Below, piece by piece: positions 44,457 to 53,067 of a DNA stretch of 64,000 nt. The position numbers and the translations under genes were made by a program. Position 1 is the stretch's first letter; every line of letters starts with the position of its first letter. A model generated the notes under the pieces. The model saw nothing but the letters and a program-made list of their open reading frames with translations, had not been told where the DNA came from and did no database searches. This DNA is from Pelagerythrobacter aerophilus (GTDB taxonomy: Bacteria; Pseudomonadota; Alphaproteobacteria; Sphingomonadales; Sphingomonadaceae), in the NCBI RefSeq assembly GCF_003581645.1, contig NZ_QXFK01000014.1, positions 62,001-126,000 on the forward strand, read 5' to 3'.

Positions 44457-45334
44457 GGATAGCTCACCGTCTTCGGTTGTTCGGGGATCGGGATGAATTC
44501 CTTGTCGTCGCCCGGGACCTTGGGAAACTCGCCGCGCGTCCAGGCGTCGCGCGCCGCGCGGATCCGCTCGCGGTCGGAGCTGACGAAATTCCACCAGACG
44601 TGGCGCCTGGTCGCGAAGGCTTCGCCGCCGAGCAGCATGACCCGTCCGCCGCGCTCGCTCGAGAGCGTCATCTGCGCTCCCGGCTCGAGCACCGTCAGCT
44701 CGTAGAGAACCAGTGGCCGCCCATCGATACTTGCTTCCCCGCCCACCAGCATGACCGCGCGCTCGTCGGCCTCCGCCTCGATTGGCAGCGCGCCCGAGGC
44801 GGCGAGCACGATATCGGCGTAGATCGTGCCTGCATGCGTCGTCGTCTGTGCGCGCTTGCCCCACAGCTCACCCATGATCACGATCGCCCTGGCGCACTGG
44901 TCCTCGACCACCGGCAAGTCGATCTGCGCTTCGAAGGCGGGATCGATCTCCTCTTGTCCGTCCGGCAACGCCAGCCAGGTCTGCATGCCGTAGAGCCACG
45001 CGCCTTTGTCGCGCTCATCCTGTGGGCTGCGCTCCGAATGGACGATCCCGCGGCCCGCGGTCATCAGGTTGACCTGCCCCGGACGGATCGTGGCGAACGT
45101 GCCCAGGCTGTCGCGGTGGTCGATCGCCCCTTCGAACAGCCAGGTGACGGTGGCGAGATTGATGTGCGGGTGCGGCCGCACGTCCATGCCGCCGCCGATG
45201 TCGAGCTGCGCGGGTCCGAACTGATCGACGAAGATGAACGGCCCGACCATCGTCCGCTCGCGCGAGGGGATCGCGCGGCGCACTTCGAACTGGCCGAGGT
45301 CGTGCGTGACCGGAGTGATTGTCTGTTCGATCAT
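44453..45334 (-). CDS. Pirin family protein
   Basis: This 293-residue bicupin has the pirin metal-binding residues in PHPHINLATVTWLFEG and GRGIVHSE. Some bacterial pirins have quercetinase activity; others bind partner proteins. The ATG at 45334 overlaps the GST stop (ATGA). Activity cannot be decided from sequence. Confidence 0.9.
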   Translation of the reverse strand: MIEQTITPVTHDLGQFEVRRAIPSRERTMVGPFIFVDQFGPAQLDIGGGMDVRPHPHINLATVTWLFEGAIDHRDSLGTFATIRPGQVNLMTAGRGIVHSERSPQDERDKGAWLYGMQTWLALPDGQEEIDPAFEAQIDLPVVEDQCARAIVIMGELWGKRAQTTTHAGTIYADIVLAASGALPIEAEADERAVMLVGGEASIDGRPLVLYELTVLEPGAQMTLSSERGGRVMLLGGEAFATRRHVWWNFVSSDRERIRAARDAWTRGEFPKVPGDDKEFIPIPEQPKTVSYP

Positions 45335-46038
45335 GATCCGTCGAGCTCCGGATAGTGGCGGAAGATGCCGTCCTCGTTGAACGGAATACAGCGGTCGGAC
45401 GCGCGGTAGGCGGCTATACCGTCGAGTTTGCCGACCGCTTCGTGGCACACGAGCAGCCGGGGATGTCCGCGCTCCAGCGCCTCCATCCGTTGCGGGAACA
45501 TGTAGCGCAGTCCCTCGACGAGCTGGAACAGCGAGGTGTCGACGTGGCTCCACTTGTGGCCGAGCACGAACGGCCCCTCGTTGGCGCCAAGTGCATCCTC
45601 GAAGTAGCCGAGGAACTTCGGCATGCGTTCGCTGCGAAAATGCTCCGCAGCCTTCCGTGCGGCGTCCTTCTGATCCTCGTAATAGAGGGCGGCCGAGATC
45701 GGATGATGCACGGCATGCACTTCGGCCACCATGTCGCTGATGGTGAGTTGGAGCGTGATCAGTTCGAGATCGCGTTCTAGCTGGCCGGCGCCGAACCCGT
45801 GCCGGTCCGCCAGCCAGGCGAGGATATGTGCGACCTGAGCGATGGCGAAGTCGCCGTCGACGAGATAGGGTGGGGCGAAGGGCCGGATGCCGCTGCGGGC
45901 CTCCAGATCCCGCACCAATGCCTCGGCGCCCTGTTCGCGGGCCATGTCGCGGTAGGCGACTCCCGCGGCTTCCAGCGCCAATCGCACGAACTCTCCGCGC
46001 CCCGGTATGCTTGGCCAGTACCAGAGCGCGTAGGCCAT
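45331..46038 (-). CDS. Glutathione S-transferase
   Basis: This 235-residue GST has an N-terminal thioredoxin-like domain (MAYALWYWPSIPGRGEFVRLALEAAGV, with the cis-Pro region APPYLVDGDFAIAQVAHILAWL) and an all-helical C-terminal domain. It is related to the pi/alpha-like GSTs with a tyrosine near the start. It overlaps the bolA and pirin genes. It is less similar to the GST array at 49.7-54.9 kb. Confidence 0.88.
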   Translation of the reverse strand: MAYALWYWPSIPGRGEFVRLALEAAGVAYRDMAREQGAEALVRDLEARSGIRPFAPPYLVDGDFAIAQVAHILAWLADRHGFGAGQLERDLELITLQLTISDMVAEVHAVHHPISAALYYEDQKDAARKAAEHFRSERMPKFLGYFEDALGANEGPFVLGHKWSHVDTSLFQLVEGLRYMFPQRMEALERGHPRLLVCHEAVGKLDGIAAYRASDRCIPFNEDGIFRHYPELDGS

Positions 46039-46313
46039 CAGTTCTCTCCGGGGGCGGAGGCGCGGATGGCCACGGCGTGGACGCGCTGGCCGGGAATATC
46101 GCCGAGCGCGGCGTTGACCATGCGCTGGCGGTCGAGCCGGCTCTTGCCCGTAAATGCGGCGCTTTCGATCACGATCGTGAAGTGCGATTCGCCGCTGCCG
46201 TCATCGCCGGCATGGCCATGATGCTTGGCGCTATCGTTGATCACTTCGAGCCGCGACGGCGCGAAAGCGGAGGTCAGCAGTGATTCGATTTCGGATTGCA
46301 ACGTTTCAGCCAT
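46038..46313 (-). CDS. BolA family protein
   Basis: This 91-residue BolA-like protein has the conserved histidines and HFTIVIESAAFTGKSRLDRQRMVNAALGD core. BolA proteins partner with monothiol glutaredoxins in iron-sulfur handling. It heads the GST-pirin-SDR-hydrolase operon, overlapping the GST start (TGATG), and is divergent from the J-domain gene. Confidence 0.93.
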   Translation of the reverse strand: MAETLQSEIESLLTSAFAPSRLEVINDSAKHHGHAGDDGSGESHFTIVIESAAFTGKSRLDRQRMVNAALGDIPGQRVHAVAIRASAPGEN

Positions 46314-46347
46314 GACTCAGGTTTGGGGGTTCCCATCCGGCTTGTCC

Positions 46348-46959
46348 ATGCCCATCCTAATGGGCGTGAAGCAGACGACGTTCCATGGCCGATACGCGAG
46401 CACGGGCCGCACTTGCGAGATGCCGGGATGTCCCGAAGCGGGCGAGTTTCGCGCACCCGGCGCGCAAGGAAACTCGTTCGACGGGCCTGGCAACTGGCGC
46501 TGGTTCTGTCTCGATCACGTGCGCGAATTCAATTCGGGTTACGACTGGTTCGAGGGGATGAGTGCGGAGGAGATCCTGGCCGCGCAGGCGCCCGCCGCCG
46601 GGTGGCGGACCGAGAGCCATGCGTTCAGGCCGACCGCCGGGCTCGACGGAATGCCGCGCTGGTCCGACTTCGACGATCCGCTCGACGCCATCGCCGCGCG
46701 GGCCGGGGGGATCAGGAGCCGCGCCCAGCGCGAGGCTCAAATGGCGATGGACGGCCGCTTCAGCCGCGAGGAGGCGCAGGCGCTTGAGACAATGGGCCTG
46801 GGTCTAGACACCGACCGCCGGCGGCTGCGGCGGCGCTATTCGGAACTGGTCCGCCGCTACCACCCCGACCGCAACGGCGGGGACCGGCGGCACGAGGGAC
46901 GCCTGACCCGCGTGGTCGAGGCGTACCAGTTGCTCCGGAAGAGTGCGGCGATAGAGTAG
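46348..46959 (+). CDS. J-domain protein (DnaJ-like, C-terminal J domain)
   Basis: This protein of about 203 residues begins with a Cys-containing segment (CEMPGCPEAGEFRAPG and WFCLDHV) and ends with a J domain (LRRRYSELVRRYHPDRNGGDR) carrying the HPD motif that stimulates Hsp70. The start may be 46348, 46360 or GTG at 46366; none has a strong ribosome binding site. Divergent bolA plus J-domain gene is a common alphaproteobacterial pair. It is probably a co-chaperone. Confidence 0.86.
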   Translation: MPILMGVKQTTFHGRYASTGRTCEMPGCPEAGEFRAPGAQGNSFDGPGNWRWFCLDHVREFNSGYDWFEGMSAEEILAAQAPAAGWRTESHAFRPTAGLDGMPRWSDFDDPLDAIAARAGGIRSRAQREAQMAMDGRFSREEAQALETMGLGLDTDRRRLRRRYSELVRRYHPDRNGGDRRHEGRLTRVVEAYQLLRKSAAIE

Positions 46960-47063
46960 AGCGCCGGCCTCCCCTCGTCCTTCACCTATCGGTGGCCGCG
47001 TGTGAGCTGACCGGCAAGCGATCCGCTAATCCGCCAAACCCGAAGCCAAGCCGGCCAGATCCC

Positions 47064-47414
47064 TTAGAACGATGCCCCATCCACCCGGTTGATCTCCAGC
47101 GCGTCGATATCGCATTCCGGCACGCAGCGCAGGTTGACGGCGACCATCTCGCCGCCGTCCGGACTGGTGCCGAGAGCGAAGGGCGTGCAGCCACACTCGG
47201 TGCAGAAGTGGTGATGGATCGTCTGCTTGTTGAACGTGTAGTCGCCGAGCTTGTCCGCCGGCGCGTCGACCGTCGCCTCGGAGGCGGGCACGAAATGGAG
47301 GATAGTACCCTTGCGCCTGCACATCGAGCAATTGCAGGTCATGCCGCTGGCGGGCAGATCGCCATTGACCGTCGCGCTGATCGCGCCGCAGTGGCAACTC
47401 GTGGTGTAGCTCAT
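47064..47414 (-). CDS. GFA (CENP-V) domain zinc protein
   Basis: This 116-residue GFA-family protein has the zinc cysteines of glutathione-dependent formaldehyde-activating enzyme-like folds: SCHCGAI, CNCSMCRRKG and CTECGCTPF. Many members are not formaldehyde enzymes. It overlaps the GST stop by ATGA and is the last gene of a GST-GFA operon; glutathione is a plausible shared ligand. Confidence 0.9.
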   Translation of the reverse strand: MSYTTSCHCGAISATVNGDLPASGMTCNCSMCRRKGTILHFVPASEATVDAPADKLGDYTFNKQTIHHHFCTECGCTPFALGTSPDGGEMVAVNLRCVPECDIDALEINRVDGASF

Positions 47415-48049
47415 GCCTGGTTCTCCCGCGCCTGGATCTCCGCGATCAGTTGACCGTCGATCGCCTTGCCGGCCTGATAGGCTGCGCGCCCGCTGCAACC
47501 GGCGGCATAGGCCTTGAACGCGTCCCGCTCGGGGATCGTGCCGAACTGGAGGCCCCAGTCGACCGCGCTGCCGACGTAGACGTCCGCCATCGTGAATCGG
47601 TCGCCGCAAACGAATTGGCGTTCCGCAAGCCAGGCATCCAGCGTATCGATCGTGCGCTCATAATTGCCGAAGCCTGCCGTGCTCTCGCGGTCCTGCGGCA
47701 CGCTCCAGCCCATGACTTTCGCCAGCACCGCCTGTTCGAGCGGACCGGCGGCGAACAGTAGCCAGCGGAAGTAGTCGGCCTTCTCGTGCTCGCGCGGGAG
47801 CAGGTCGGGCGCGCTCATTTCCGCGAGGTAGTGACAGATCGCGGCCGCTTCCGTCACGACGTGATCGTGCTCGCCATGGTGGTGCACGATCGTCGGCACC
47901 TTGCCCATGGGGTTGGCCTCGAGAAAACGCTCGGGCCTGTTCTGCCAATCGACGAGCACTTGTTCGTATTGTGCATTCGCCTCGTGCAAGGCCCAGCGGA
48001 CGATCTGCCCGCGGCTCATGGGATGGGTGTAGAACGTGTATTCGGCCAC
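47411..48049 (-). CDS. Glutathione S-transferase
   Basis: This 212-residue GST has MAEYTFYTHPMSRGQIVRWALHEA at the N-terminus, the NPMGKVPTIVHH cis-Pro motif and VVTEAAAICHYLAEM. It lies downstream of a strong sigma-70-like promoter with a palindrome at 48077-48105 and overlaps the GFA gene. Substrate unknown. Confidence 0.9.
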   Translation of the reverse strand: MAEYTFYTHPMSRGQIVRWALHEANAQYEQVLVDWQNRPERFLEANPMGKVPTIVHHHGEHDHVVTEAAAICHYLAEMSAPDLLPREHEKADYFRWLLFAAGPLEQAVLAKVMGWSVPQDRESTAGFGNYERTIDTLDAWLAERQFVCGDRFTMADVYVGSAVDWGLQFGTIPERDAFKAYAAGCSGRAAYQAGKAIDGQLIAEIQARENQA

Positions 48050-48076
48050 GGGCGTCTCCTGCGATTCGAAGCAAAG

Positions 48077-48105
48077 AACATATCAAGAACATTGACATAT
48101 GTCAA
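48077..48105 (-). promoter_or_regulatory. Sigma-70-type promoter with overlapping palindromic operator
   Basis: The minus strand reads TTGACA (48105-48100), a 17-base spacer, then TATGTT (48082-48077), near-consensus for a housekeeping promoter about 28 bases before the GST ATG. The -35 box lies inside the 14-bp perfect palindrome TTGACATATGTCAA (48092-48105), so a bound dimer would block polymerase. The palindrome resembles ArsR-type operators in form, but no ArsR gene is nearby. Confidence 0.65.
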
Positions 48106-48551
48106 CCGCTTTCGCAGAGCGCTTTCAGCTGATCGGCGCAGGCGCCCCAGCCGGGTTCGAAGCCCATTTCCTCATGCTGTTTGCGGGCTTCGTCGGTCCA
48201 GTGGCGGGCCTTGGCGGTGTAGCGGGTTCCGTCGCCCTCGGGTGCGATTTCCCAGATCCCGACCATGAACGGTCCGGCAGGCTCGAAGTCTCCGGTCACC
48301 GCGTCCGTGGTGACGAAACGGCGCCCCTCGTCGTAGGCGAGATAGATTCCGTTCTGCGGCATCTTCTCTCCATCCGGACCGTGGAAGGTCATCTCGCAGC
48401 GGCCGCCGGGGCGCCGCTCGACATAATCGATCTCGGCGCGCCAGGGGGTAGGGCACCACCACTCCTCCTGACGGTCGACCATGACGTCCCACACTTTCGC
48501 GGGCGGGGCGTCGATGTACCGGGTGACGGACAGTTCCTTGGTATCGCTCAT
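48102..48551 (-). CDS. SRPBCC (AHSA1-type) domain protein
   Basis: This 149-residue protein has a START/AHSA1-like ligand-binding fold (LSVTRYIDAPPAKVWDVM; WWCPTPWRAEIDYVERRPGGRCEM). Such proteins bind hydrophobic ligands and are often encoded next to ArsR regulators and VOC proteins. Its stop lies inside the promoter palindrome of the next operon. Confidence 0.87.
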   Translation of the reverse strand: MSDTKELSVTRYIDAPPAKVWDVMVDRQEEWWCPTPWRAEIDYVERRPGGRCEMTFHGPDGEKMPQNGIYLAYDEGRRFVTTDAVTGDFEPAGPFMVGIWEIAPEGDGTRYTAKARHWTDEARKQHEEMGFEPGWGACADQLKALCESG

Positions 48552-48576
48552 CGGATCATCCTCTCTGATCGGAACG

Positions 48577-49326
48577 TCAGTTTCGGGCAGCCTGGTCGTA
48601 GGCGACCTTGGGGAAGAAAGTGTCGCCGCGGCCCTCGGGCGTGGTGTCGAGCAGGCCCCAGACCGGATCGGCAAAGTCGAGTCCGCGGTGATGCTGCCCG
48701 GCGTCCTCGGGGGCAAACACCAGCTCGCTGCCCCAGAAGTGACGGATCGTATCGCCGTCCTTCCGGAAGACGTTGAGCATCGGCTCGTCCCAGTTCTCGT
48801 CTTCGCCATAGCCGCGCTGCGCGCGCATGGTGGGCGTCAGCGCCGCCGTGTTGCCGTAGTAGTGCGCATTGTAGTCGTTGCCCGCGGTGGAGAGCAGCTC
48901 GAGGTTATTCCAGCCGCGTGCGTGCGCCCAGGCGGCAAGCCGGGCGATCGGCGAACGAGCAACCACGTAGAGCGGCGCGCGCTGCGGCACATGGCGTGCG
49001 GCGCCTTCGATGCAGTCGAGCAGATGCGTGCAGCCGGGGCAGGGGCTGTCTCGCTCCGGCCCGAACATGTAGCTGTAGATCAGGATCGAGGGGAACTCGC
49101 CGAACAGCTCCGACAGGCGGACCTGCTGCGGCCGGAAATCGGCGTCGATCCGCTCGAACACGAAATCCTCGGGCACTTCGCCGCCGGGTGGAAGCGCGCG
49201 GCGCATCGCGGCCACCGCTTCGGTTTGGCGGCGAAGCGCGATCTCGGCATCGAGCAGCGCGTTGCGGGCCTCGCGATATTCCGGGCTCTCGTTCGGGTAT
49301 TCCATACGCGGGAAGTCGCCGGTCAT
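48577..49326 (-). CDS. DUF899 thioredoxin-like protein
   Basis: This 249-residue protein belongs to the DUF899 family with a thioredoxin-like fold. SYMFGPERDSPCPGCTHLLDC contains a CPGC pair that could be redox-active, and the C-terminal HHRGLDFADPVWGLLDTTPEGRG is typical. Function unknown. It overlaps the VOC gene by ATGA. Confidence 0.85.
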   Translation of the reverse strand: MTGDFPRMEYPNESPEYREARNALLDAEIALRRQTEAVAAMRRALPPGGEVPEDFVFERIDADFRPQQVRLSELFGEFPSILIYSYMFGPERDSPCPGCTHLLDCIEGAARHVPQRAPLYVVARSPIARLAAWAHARGWNNLELLSTAGNDYNAHYYGNTAALTPTMRAQRGYGEDENWDEPMLNVFRKDGDTIRHFWGSELVFAPEDAGQHHRGLDFADPVWGLLDTTPEGRGDTFFPKVAYDQAARN

Positions 49327-49712
49327 AGTTCGCCCTCCGAACCGTAGGGTTTGGTGATCAGCTCGAGCAGGTGACCGTCGGGATCCTCGAAATAGACGCC
49401 GCGGCCGCCGAAGTGACGGTTGATCTCGCCGGCCTTGCTGCGCGCCGGATCGGCCCAGAAGGTCAGGCCCTTGTCCCTGATGCGCGCCATGCCAGCGTCG
49501 AATTCCTCGTCCGAGACGAGAAATGCGTAGTGCTGCGGTGAAACCGGCCCTTCTTTCTCCATGAAATCGAGCGAGACGCCGTTGGCGGCATCGACGATCT
49601 CGAAATGCATGAAGGTTCGCGGTTCGGGCAGGCCGAGTATCTCGGCAAGGAAACGTGAGGAGCGATGCCTGTCGCGGCACCAGACGATCGTATGGTTGAG
49701 CTGGGCAGGCAT
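49323..49712 (-). CDS. VOC family protein
   Basis: This 129-residue vicinal-oxygen-chelate protein has the HTIVWCRDRHRSSRFLAEILGL start and YFEDPDGHLLELITKPYG end of glyoxalase-like folds. It could act in dioxygenase, lyase or antibiotic-binding roles; no substrate is evident. Confidence 0.88.
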   Translation of the reverse strand: MPAQLNHTIVWCRDRHRSSRFLAEILGLPEPRTFMHFEIVDAANGVSLDFMEKEGPVSPQHYAFLVSDEEFDAGMARIRDKGLTFWADPARSKAGEINRHFGGRGVYFEDPDGHLLELITKPYGSEGEL

Positions 49713-49723
49713 CGGGTTTCTCC

Positions 49724-50377
49724 TCAGTCGCGGTCGGGGGCCCCGAGCGGGAACAGTGGGCGGTAGGGCCGCGCGTCGTCGACGCAGCGCGCGACCGGCG
49801 GCAGGGCGAGCAGTTCGGCGCGCAGCGCGGTCAGGTGTGGGCAGTCTTCGGGAATGCGCTCGACCCAGTCGGCGTAGAACAGCGAGGGTGCGGCGGCGCA
49901 GGTCACCAGGCTGACATGCTGCGGCAGCGTGTTTGCTGCCAGCCAGGTCTCGAGCCAGGAATAGACGCGGCGCAGCCCCTCCTTCCCGCCATCCACTTCG
50001 GCCGGGTCCGGATTGTCCATGTCGACGAGATAGGCGGCCACCACTCTCATCACGCCGCCGTTCATTACGTAGCTGTCGAACACACGGTCGAGCATACGTG
50101 CGGTGACCGCCTCCGCAGGATCGGCCGGGATCAGCGGAGCGCTGCCGGGATGATGCAGCGCGAGATGCTCGACGATCGCGGTCGCCTCGATCACCGTGGC
50201 ATCGCCGTCGACGAGCACGGGGAACTTGCCGGCGGGATGCGCGGCCTGCACGAATTCGCCGTTCGCCGGATGATCGGGGCCCACTTCGCGAAATTCGAAC
50301 TGCGTGCCGTTCGCATAGAGCGGGATCAGCGCCTTCCAGGTGTAGGACGAGAACGGGTGGCCGTAGATTGTGAGCAT
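49724..50377 (-). CDS. Glutathione S-transferase
   Basis: This 217-residue GST starts MLTIYGHPFSSYTWKAL and has a HPAGKFPVLVDGDATVIEATAIVEHL cis-Pro region (in parts). It is in the same strand cluster as four others. Substrate unknown. Confidence 0.88.
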   Translation of the reverse strand: MLTIYGHPFSSYTWKALIPLYANGTQFEFREVGPDHPANGEFVQAAHPAGKFPVLVDGDATVIEATAIVEHLALHHPGSAPLIPADPAEAVTARMLDRVFDSYVMNGGVMRVVAAYLVDMDNPDPAEVDGGKEGLRRVYSWLETWLAANTLPQHVSLVTCAAAPSLFYADWVERIPEDCPHLTALRAELLALPPVARCVDDARPYRPLFPLGAPDRD

Positions 50378-50436
50378 AAGATCGGTTCCTGCCTATTGCG
50401 CCGGATGGGTTGCGTCGGGGGCGAGTTGCGCGCGCG

Positions 50437-51081
50437 TCATGCGGCGCCCTTGAACACCGCGTACTGCGCGGCGAAGGCCCGGTTGTAGGCGGGGCGGGCC
50501 TCCGCCCGTGCCACGTAGGCAGCGAGGTTCGCGAACTCGTCGAGAATGCTCGACCGCCGCAACCTGAGCAGCACCGAGGCCATCATCAGATCGCCCGCGC
50601 TGAACCCGCCGTCGAGCCACTCGGTATCGCCGAGGCGTGCCGCAAGCTGTTTCAGCCGGTCGCGCACACGATCCTTGACCAGTGGCAGGCGCTCGTCGCT
50701 CCACGGCTTGTCGCGTTCGAGCAGCACGGCGTTCTGCAACTCGAAGATCGGCGGCTCCACCGTGTTGAGCGCGGCGAACAGCCAGCCGATGGCACGCTCC
50801 CGCGCGTCCCGATCCTCGGGCAGCAGGCCGGGATGGTGCGTCGCGATGTGGAGCACGATTGCGCCCGACTCGAACAGCACGAGACCGCCTTCCTCGTACG
50901 TCGGGATCTGTCCGAAGGGATGAAGCGCCAGGTGTGCCGGCTGCTTCATCTCCTTGAACGAGACCAGGCGGACGTCGTAGGGCTGTTCCGTTTCCTCCAG
51001 CGCCCAGCGCACGCGCATGTCGCGCGCCAGGCCCTGGCCGCGGTCGGGAGATCGCGCGAAGGCGGTGATGATCGGGTGCAT
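50437..51081 (-). CDS. Glutathione S-transferase (array-type)
   Basis: This 214-residue GST has the array pattern DMRVRWALEETEQPYDVRLVSF, HPFGQIPTYEEGGLVLFESGAIVLHIA and GDTEWLDGGFSAGDLMM. It is closely related to the GSTs at 52405-53049 and 54232-54921, suggesting duplication. Note the variable insertions around residues 110-130. Confidence 0.9.
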   Translation of the reverse strand: MHPIITAFARSPDRGQGLARDMRVRWALEETEQPYDVRLVSFKEMKQPAHLALHPFGQIPTYEEGGLVLFESGAIVLHIATHHPGLLPEDRDARERAIGWLFAALNTVEPPIFELQNAVLLERDKPWSDERLPLVKDRVRDRLKQLAARLGDTEWLDGGFSAGDLMMASVLLRLRRSSILDEFANLAAYVARAEARPAYNRAFAAQYAVFKGAA

Positions 51082-51109
51082 GGTGCCGCTCCTGCCAGTG
51101 CGAGGCGGT

Positions 51110-51586
51110 TCAGCCGCCGCGCCGCGCGGCTTCGATCTTGGCGACGTCGATCTTCTGCATCGTCATCATCGCCTCGAACGCGCGCTGCGCTTCCTCGCCG
51201 CCCGCCGCCATGGCTTCGGTCAGCACGCGCGGGGTGATCTGCCAGTTGAGGCCCCACTTATCCTTGCACCAGCCGCAGGCCGATTCCGCTCCGCCGTTGC
51301 CGACGATCGCGTTCCAGTAGCGGTCGGTTTCCTCCTGGTCCTCGGTCGCGATCTGGAACGAGAACGCCTCGGTCTGCGGGAAAGTCGGCCCGCCGTTGAG
51401 ACCCAGGCACGGAATGCCGCACACCGTGAATTCCACGGTGAGCACGTCGCCCTTCTTCCCGCTCGGGAAATCGGACGGGGCCTTGCGCACCGCCGTCACT
51501 TCGCTGTCGGGAAAGGTTGCGGCGTAGAACTTCGCGGCTTCTTCCGCGTCGCGGTCGAACCACAGGCAGATCGTGTTCTTGTTCAT
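51110..51586 (-). CDS. VOC family protein, PhnB-like
   Basis: This 158-residue protein is of the PhnB/3-demethylubiquinone-methyltransferase-like VOC group (CLWFDRDAEEAAKFYAATFPDSEV; SACGWCKDKWGLNWQITP). The latter label is a database legacy; methyltransferase activity is not implied. Confidence 0.88.
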   Translation of the reverse strand: MNKNTICLWFDRDAEEAAKFYAATFPDSEVTAVRKAPSDFPSGKKGDVLTVEFTVCGIPCLGLNGGPTFPQTEAFSFQIATEDQEETDRYWNAIVGNGGAESACGWCKDKWGLNWQITPRVLTEAMAAGGEEAQRAFEAMMTMQKIDVAKIEAARRGG

Positions 51587-51597
51587 CGTCTCTCTCC

Positions 51598-52401
51598 TTA
51601 GGATTTACGCGGACCGACGAGGCCGAAAGCGGCGCCTTGCGGGTCCATGCAATGGACCGCGAATTCGCCGCCCGGGATCTCCATGATTTCGTCCAGCAGC
51701 TTGCCGCTGTTGTCGGTCACCGCTTTCGCGGCACGGTCGATGTCGTCGACTCCGATGTAGTAGGTCCAGACCGACTGCGGCGCTTCGGGCAGCTTGCGCA
51801 TGATCGCGCCGATCATCCCGTCGTCATGGTGGATGAACTGGTAATCGCCCAGCTCGCCCATCGGCATGCTCTCTTTCTGCTCCCAGCCGAAAAGCTCGGT
51901 GTAGAGCGCCACGGCGGCGGCCGGATCGGTCGTCTGCAGTTCATTCCAGCGCACGTGCTGCGGCTTCTCGTAATCGAACACGTCGCTCTGCGCGTCGGGC
52001 TGATCCGGCGGCGGGGTAGGGGTCATCACATAGATTGGCGCGCCCTGCGGGTCGGCGACCAGCGCCATCCGGCCAACGCCTTCCATGTCCTGCGGGGCGA
52101 TGAAGGTCGTGCCGCCGGCCTCGACAATCCGCGCGACCGCGGCGTCGACGTCCGGGACATGGACATATCCGAACCAGCCGGGCCTCGCTCCCTCCTCGCA
52201 CATGGCGTCGGTCAGGGTGAACACGCCGCCGGCGAACCCGCCGTCGCTGCGCTGGATCATGCGATAGTCCGGCCCGCTCGCGGGCATCGAGCTCTGCGCT
52301 TCGATGTCCCAGCCGATCACCTCGCGGTAGAATGCCCGCGCGCCCGCCGGGTCGGGGGTCATCAGCTCGTACCAGATGAAGCTGCCTCTATCCTCGGCCA
52401 T
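51598..52401 (-). CDS. Two-domain VOC protein
   Basis: This 267-residue protein contains two glyoxalase-like modules: residues about 7-125 (FIWYELMTPDPAGARAFYREVIGW) and 135-265 (VRWNELQTTDPAAAVALYTELFGW). The internal duplication would give a pseudo-symmetric metal site. It follows the array GST at 52405 by 3 bases. Confidence 0.9.
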   Translation of the reverse strand: MAEDRGSFIWYELMTPDPAGARAFYREVIGWDIEAQSSMPASGPDYRMIQRSDGGFAGGVFTLTDAMCEEGARPGWFGYVHVPDVDAAVARIVEAGGTTFIAPQDMEGVGRMALVADPQGAPIYVMTPTPPPDQPDAQSDVFDYEKPQHVRWNELQTTDPAAAVALYTELFGWEQKESMPMGELGDYQFIHHDDGMIGAIMRKLPEAPQSVWTYYIGVDDIDRAAKAVTDNSGKLLDEIMEIPGGEFAVHCMDPQGAAFGLVGPRKS

Positions 52402-52404
52402 TGT

Positions 52405-53049
52405 TCAGTCTCCCTTCCTTGTCTCGTCCGCCGCGGCGAAATGGGCGAGCTGGTCCGCGCGTGCCTTCGCGAAGGCGGGACGGGCGGTGACGCGCGCGAC
52501 ATATGCCTCGGTCGCCGGCCGGTCGCCGTGCGCACGCAGTTTGGCGACGCGCAGCACGTCGGCCATGATCAGGTCGGCGGCGGTGAAGCGGTCGGCGGCG
52601 AGCCACTCGCGATCCGCCAGAACAGTCTCCAACTGACCCAGGCGCTGGTCCAGCCAGCCGGTCAGCCCGTTCTCGGGGTCGCCCATGACGTTGAGGAACC
52701 ACCACGGCACCGAGACCATCTCGATCGAATTGAGCGCGCTCACCACCCACTGCAGCACCTGCGCTTCCCCGACCGCGTCACGGGGCATGAGTGCCTCGCT
52801 CTTCCGCGCCAGATGGATCAGGCACGCTCCGCTTTCGAAAAGCGCGATCTCGCCGTCCTCCAGCATCGGCACCTGGCCGAACGGCTGGCGGTCGAGGTGA
52901 TTGGTCTCGCGATCGTCGAAGGCGACAGTGCGGACGGCATAGGGCAGGCCGGCCTCCTCGCACGCCCAGCGCAGCCGGAAGTCGCGCACGAAACCGCGCG
53001 GGCCTTCCGGCACCCAGTCGTACGTCCAGATCGTGATGGTCTCGGCCAT
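52405..53049 (-). CDS. Glutathione S-transferase (array-type)
   Basis: This 214-residue GST shares TYDWVPEGPRGFVRDFRLRW, QPFGQVPMLEDGEIALFESGACLIHLA and FTAADLIMADVL with its array relatives, so it is probably a diverged duplicate. It is followed after 3 bases by the two-domain VOC gene. Confidence 0.9.
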   Translation of the reverse strand: MAETITIWTYDWVPEGPRGFVRDFRLRWACEEAGLPYAVRTVAFDDRETNHLDRQPFGQVPMLEDGEIALFESGACLIHLARKSEALMPRDAVGEAQVLQWVVSALNSIEMVSVPWWFLNVMGDPENGLTGWLDQRLGQLETVLADREWLAADRFTAADLIMADVLRVAKLRAHGDRPATEAYVARVTARPAFAKARADQLAHFAAADETRKGD

Positions 53050-53067
53050 TGTCCCTGCGCCCTTCGA

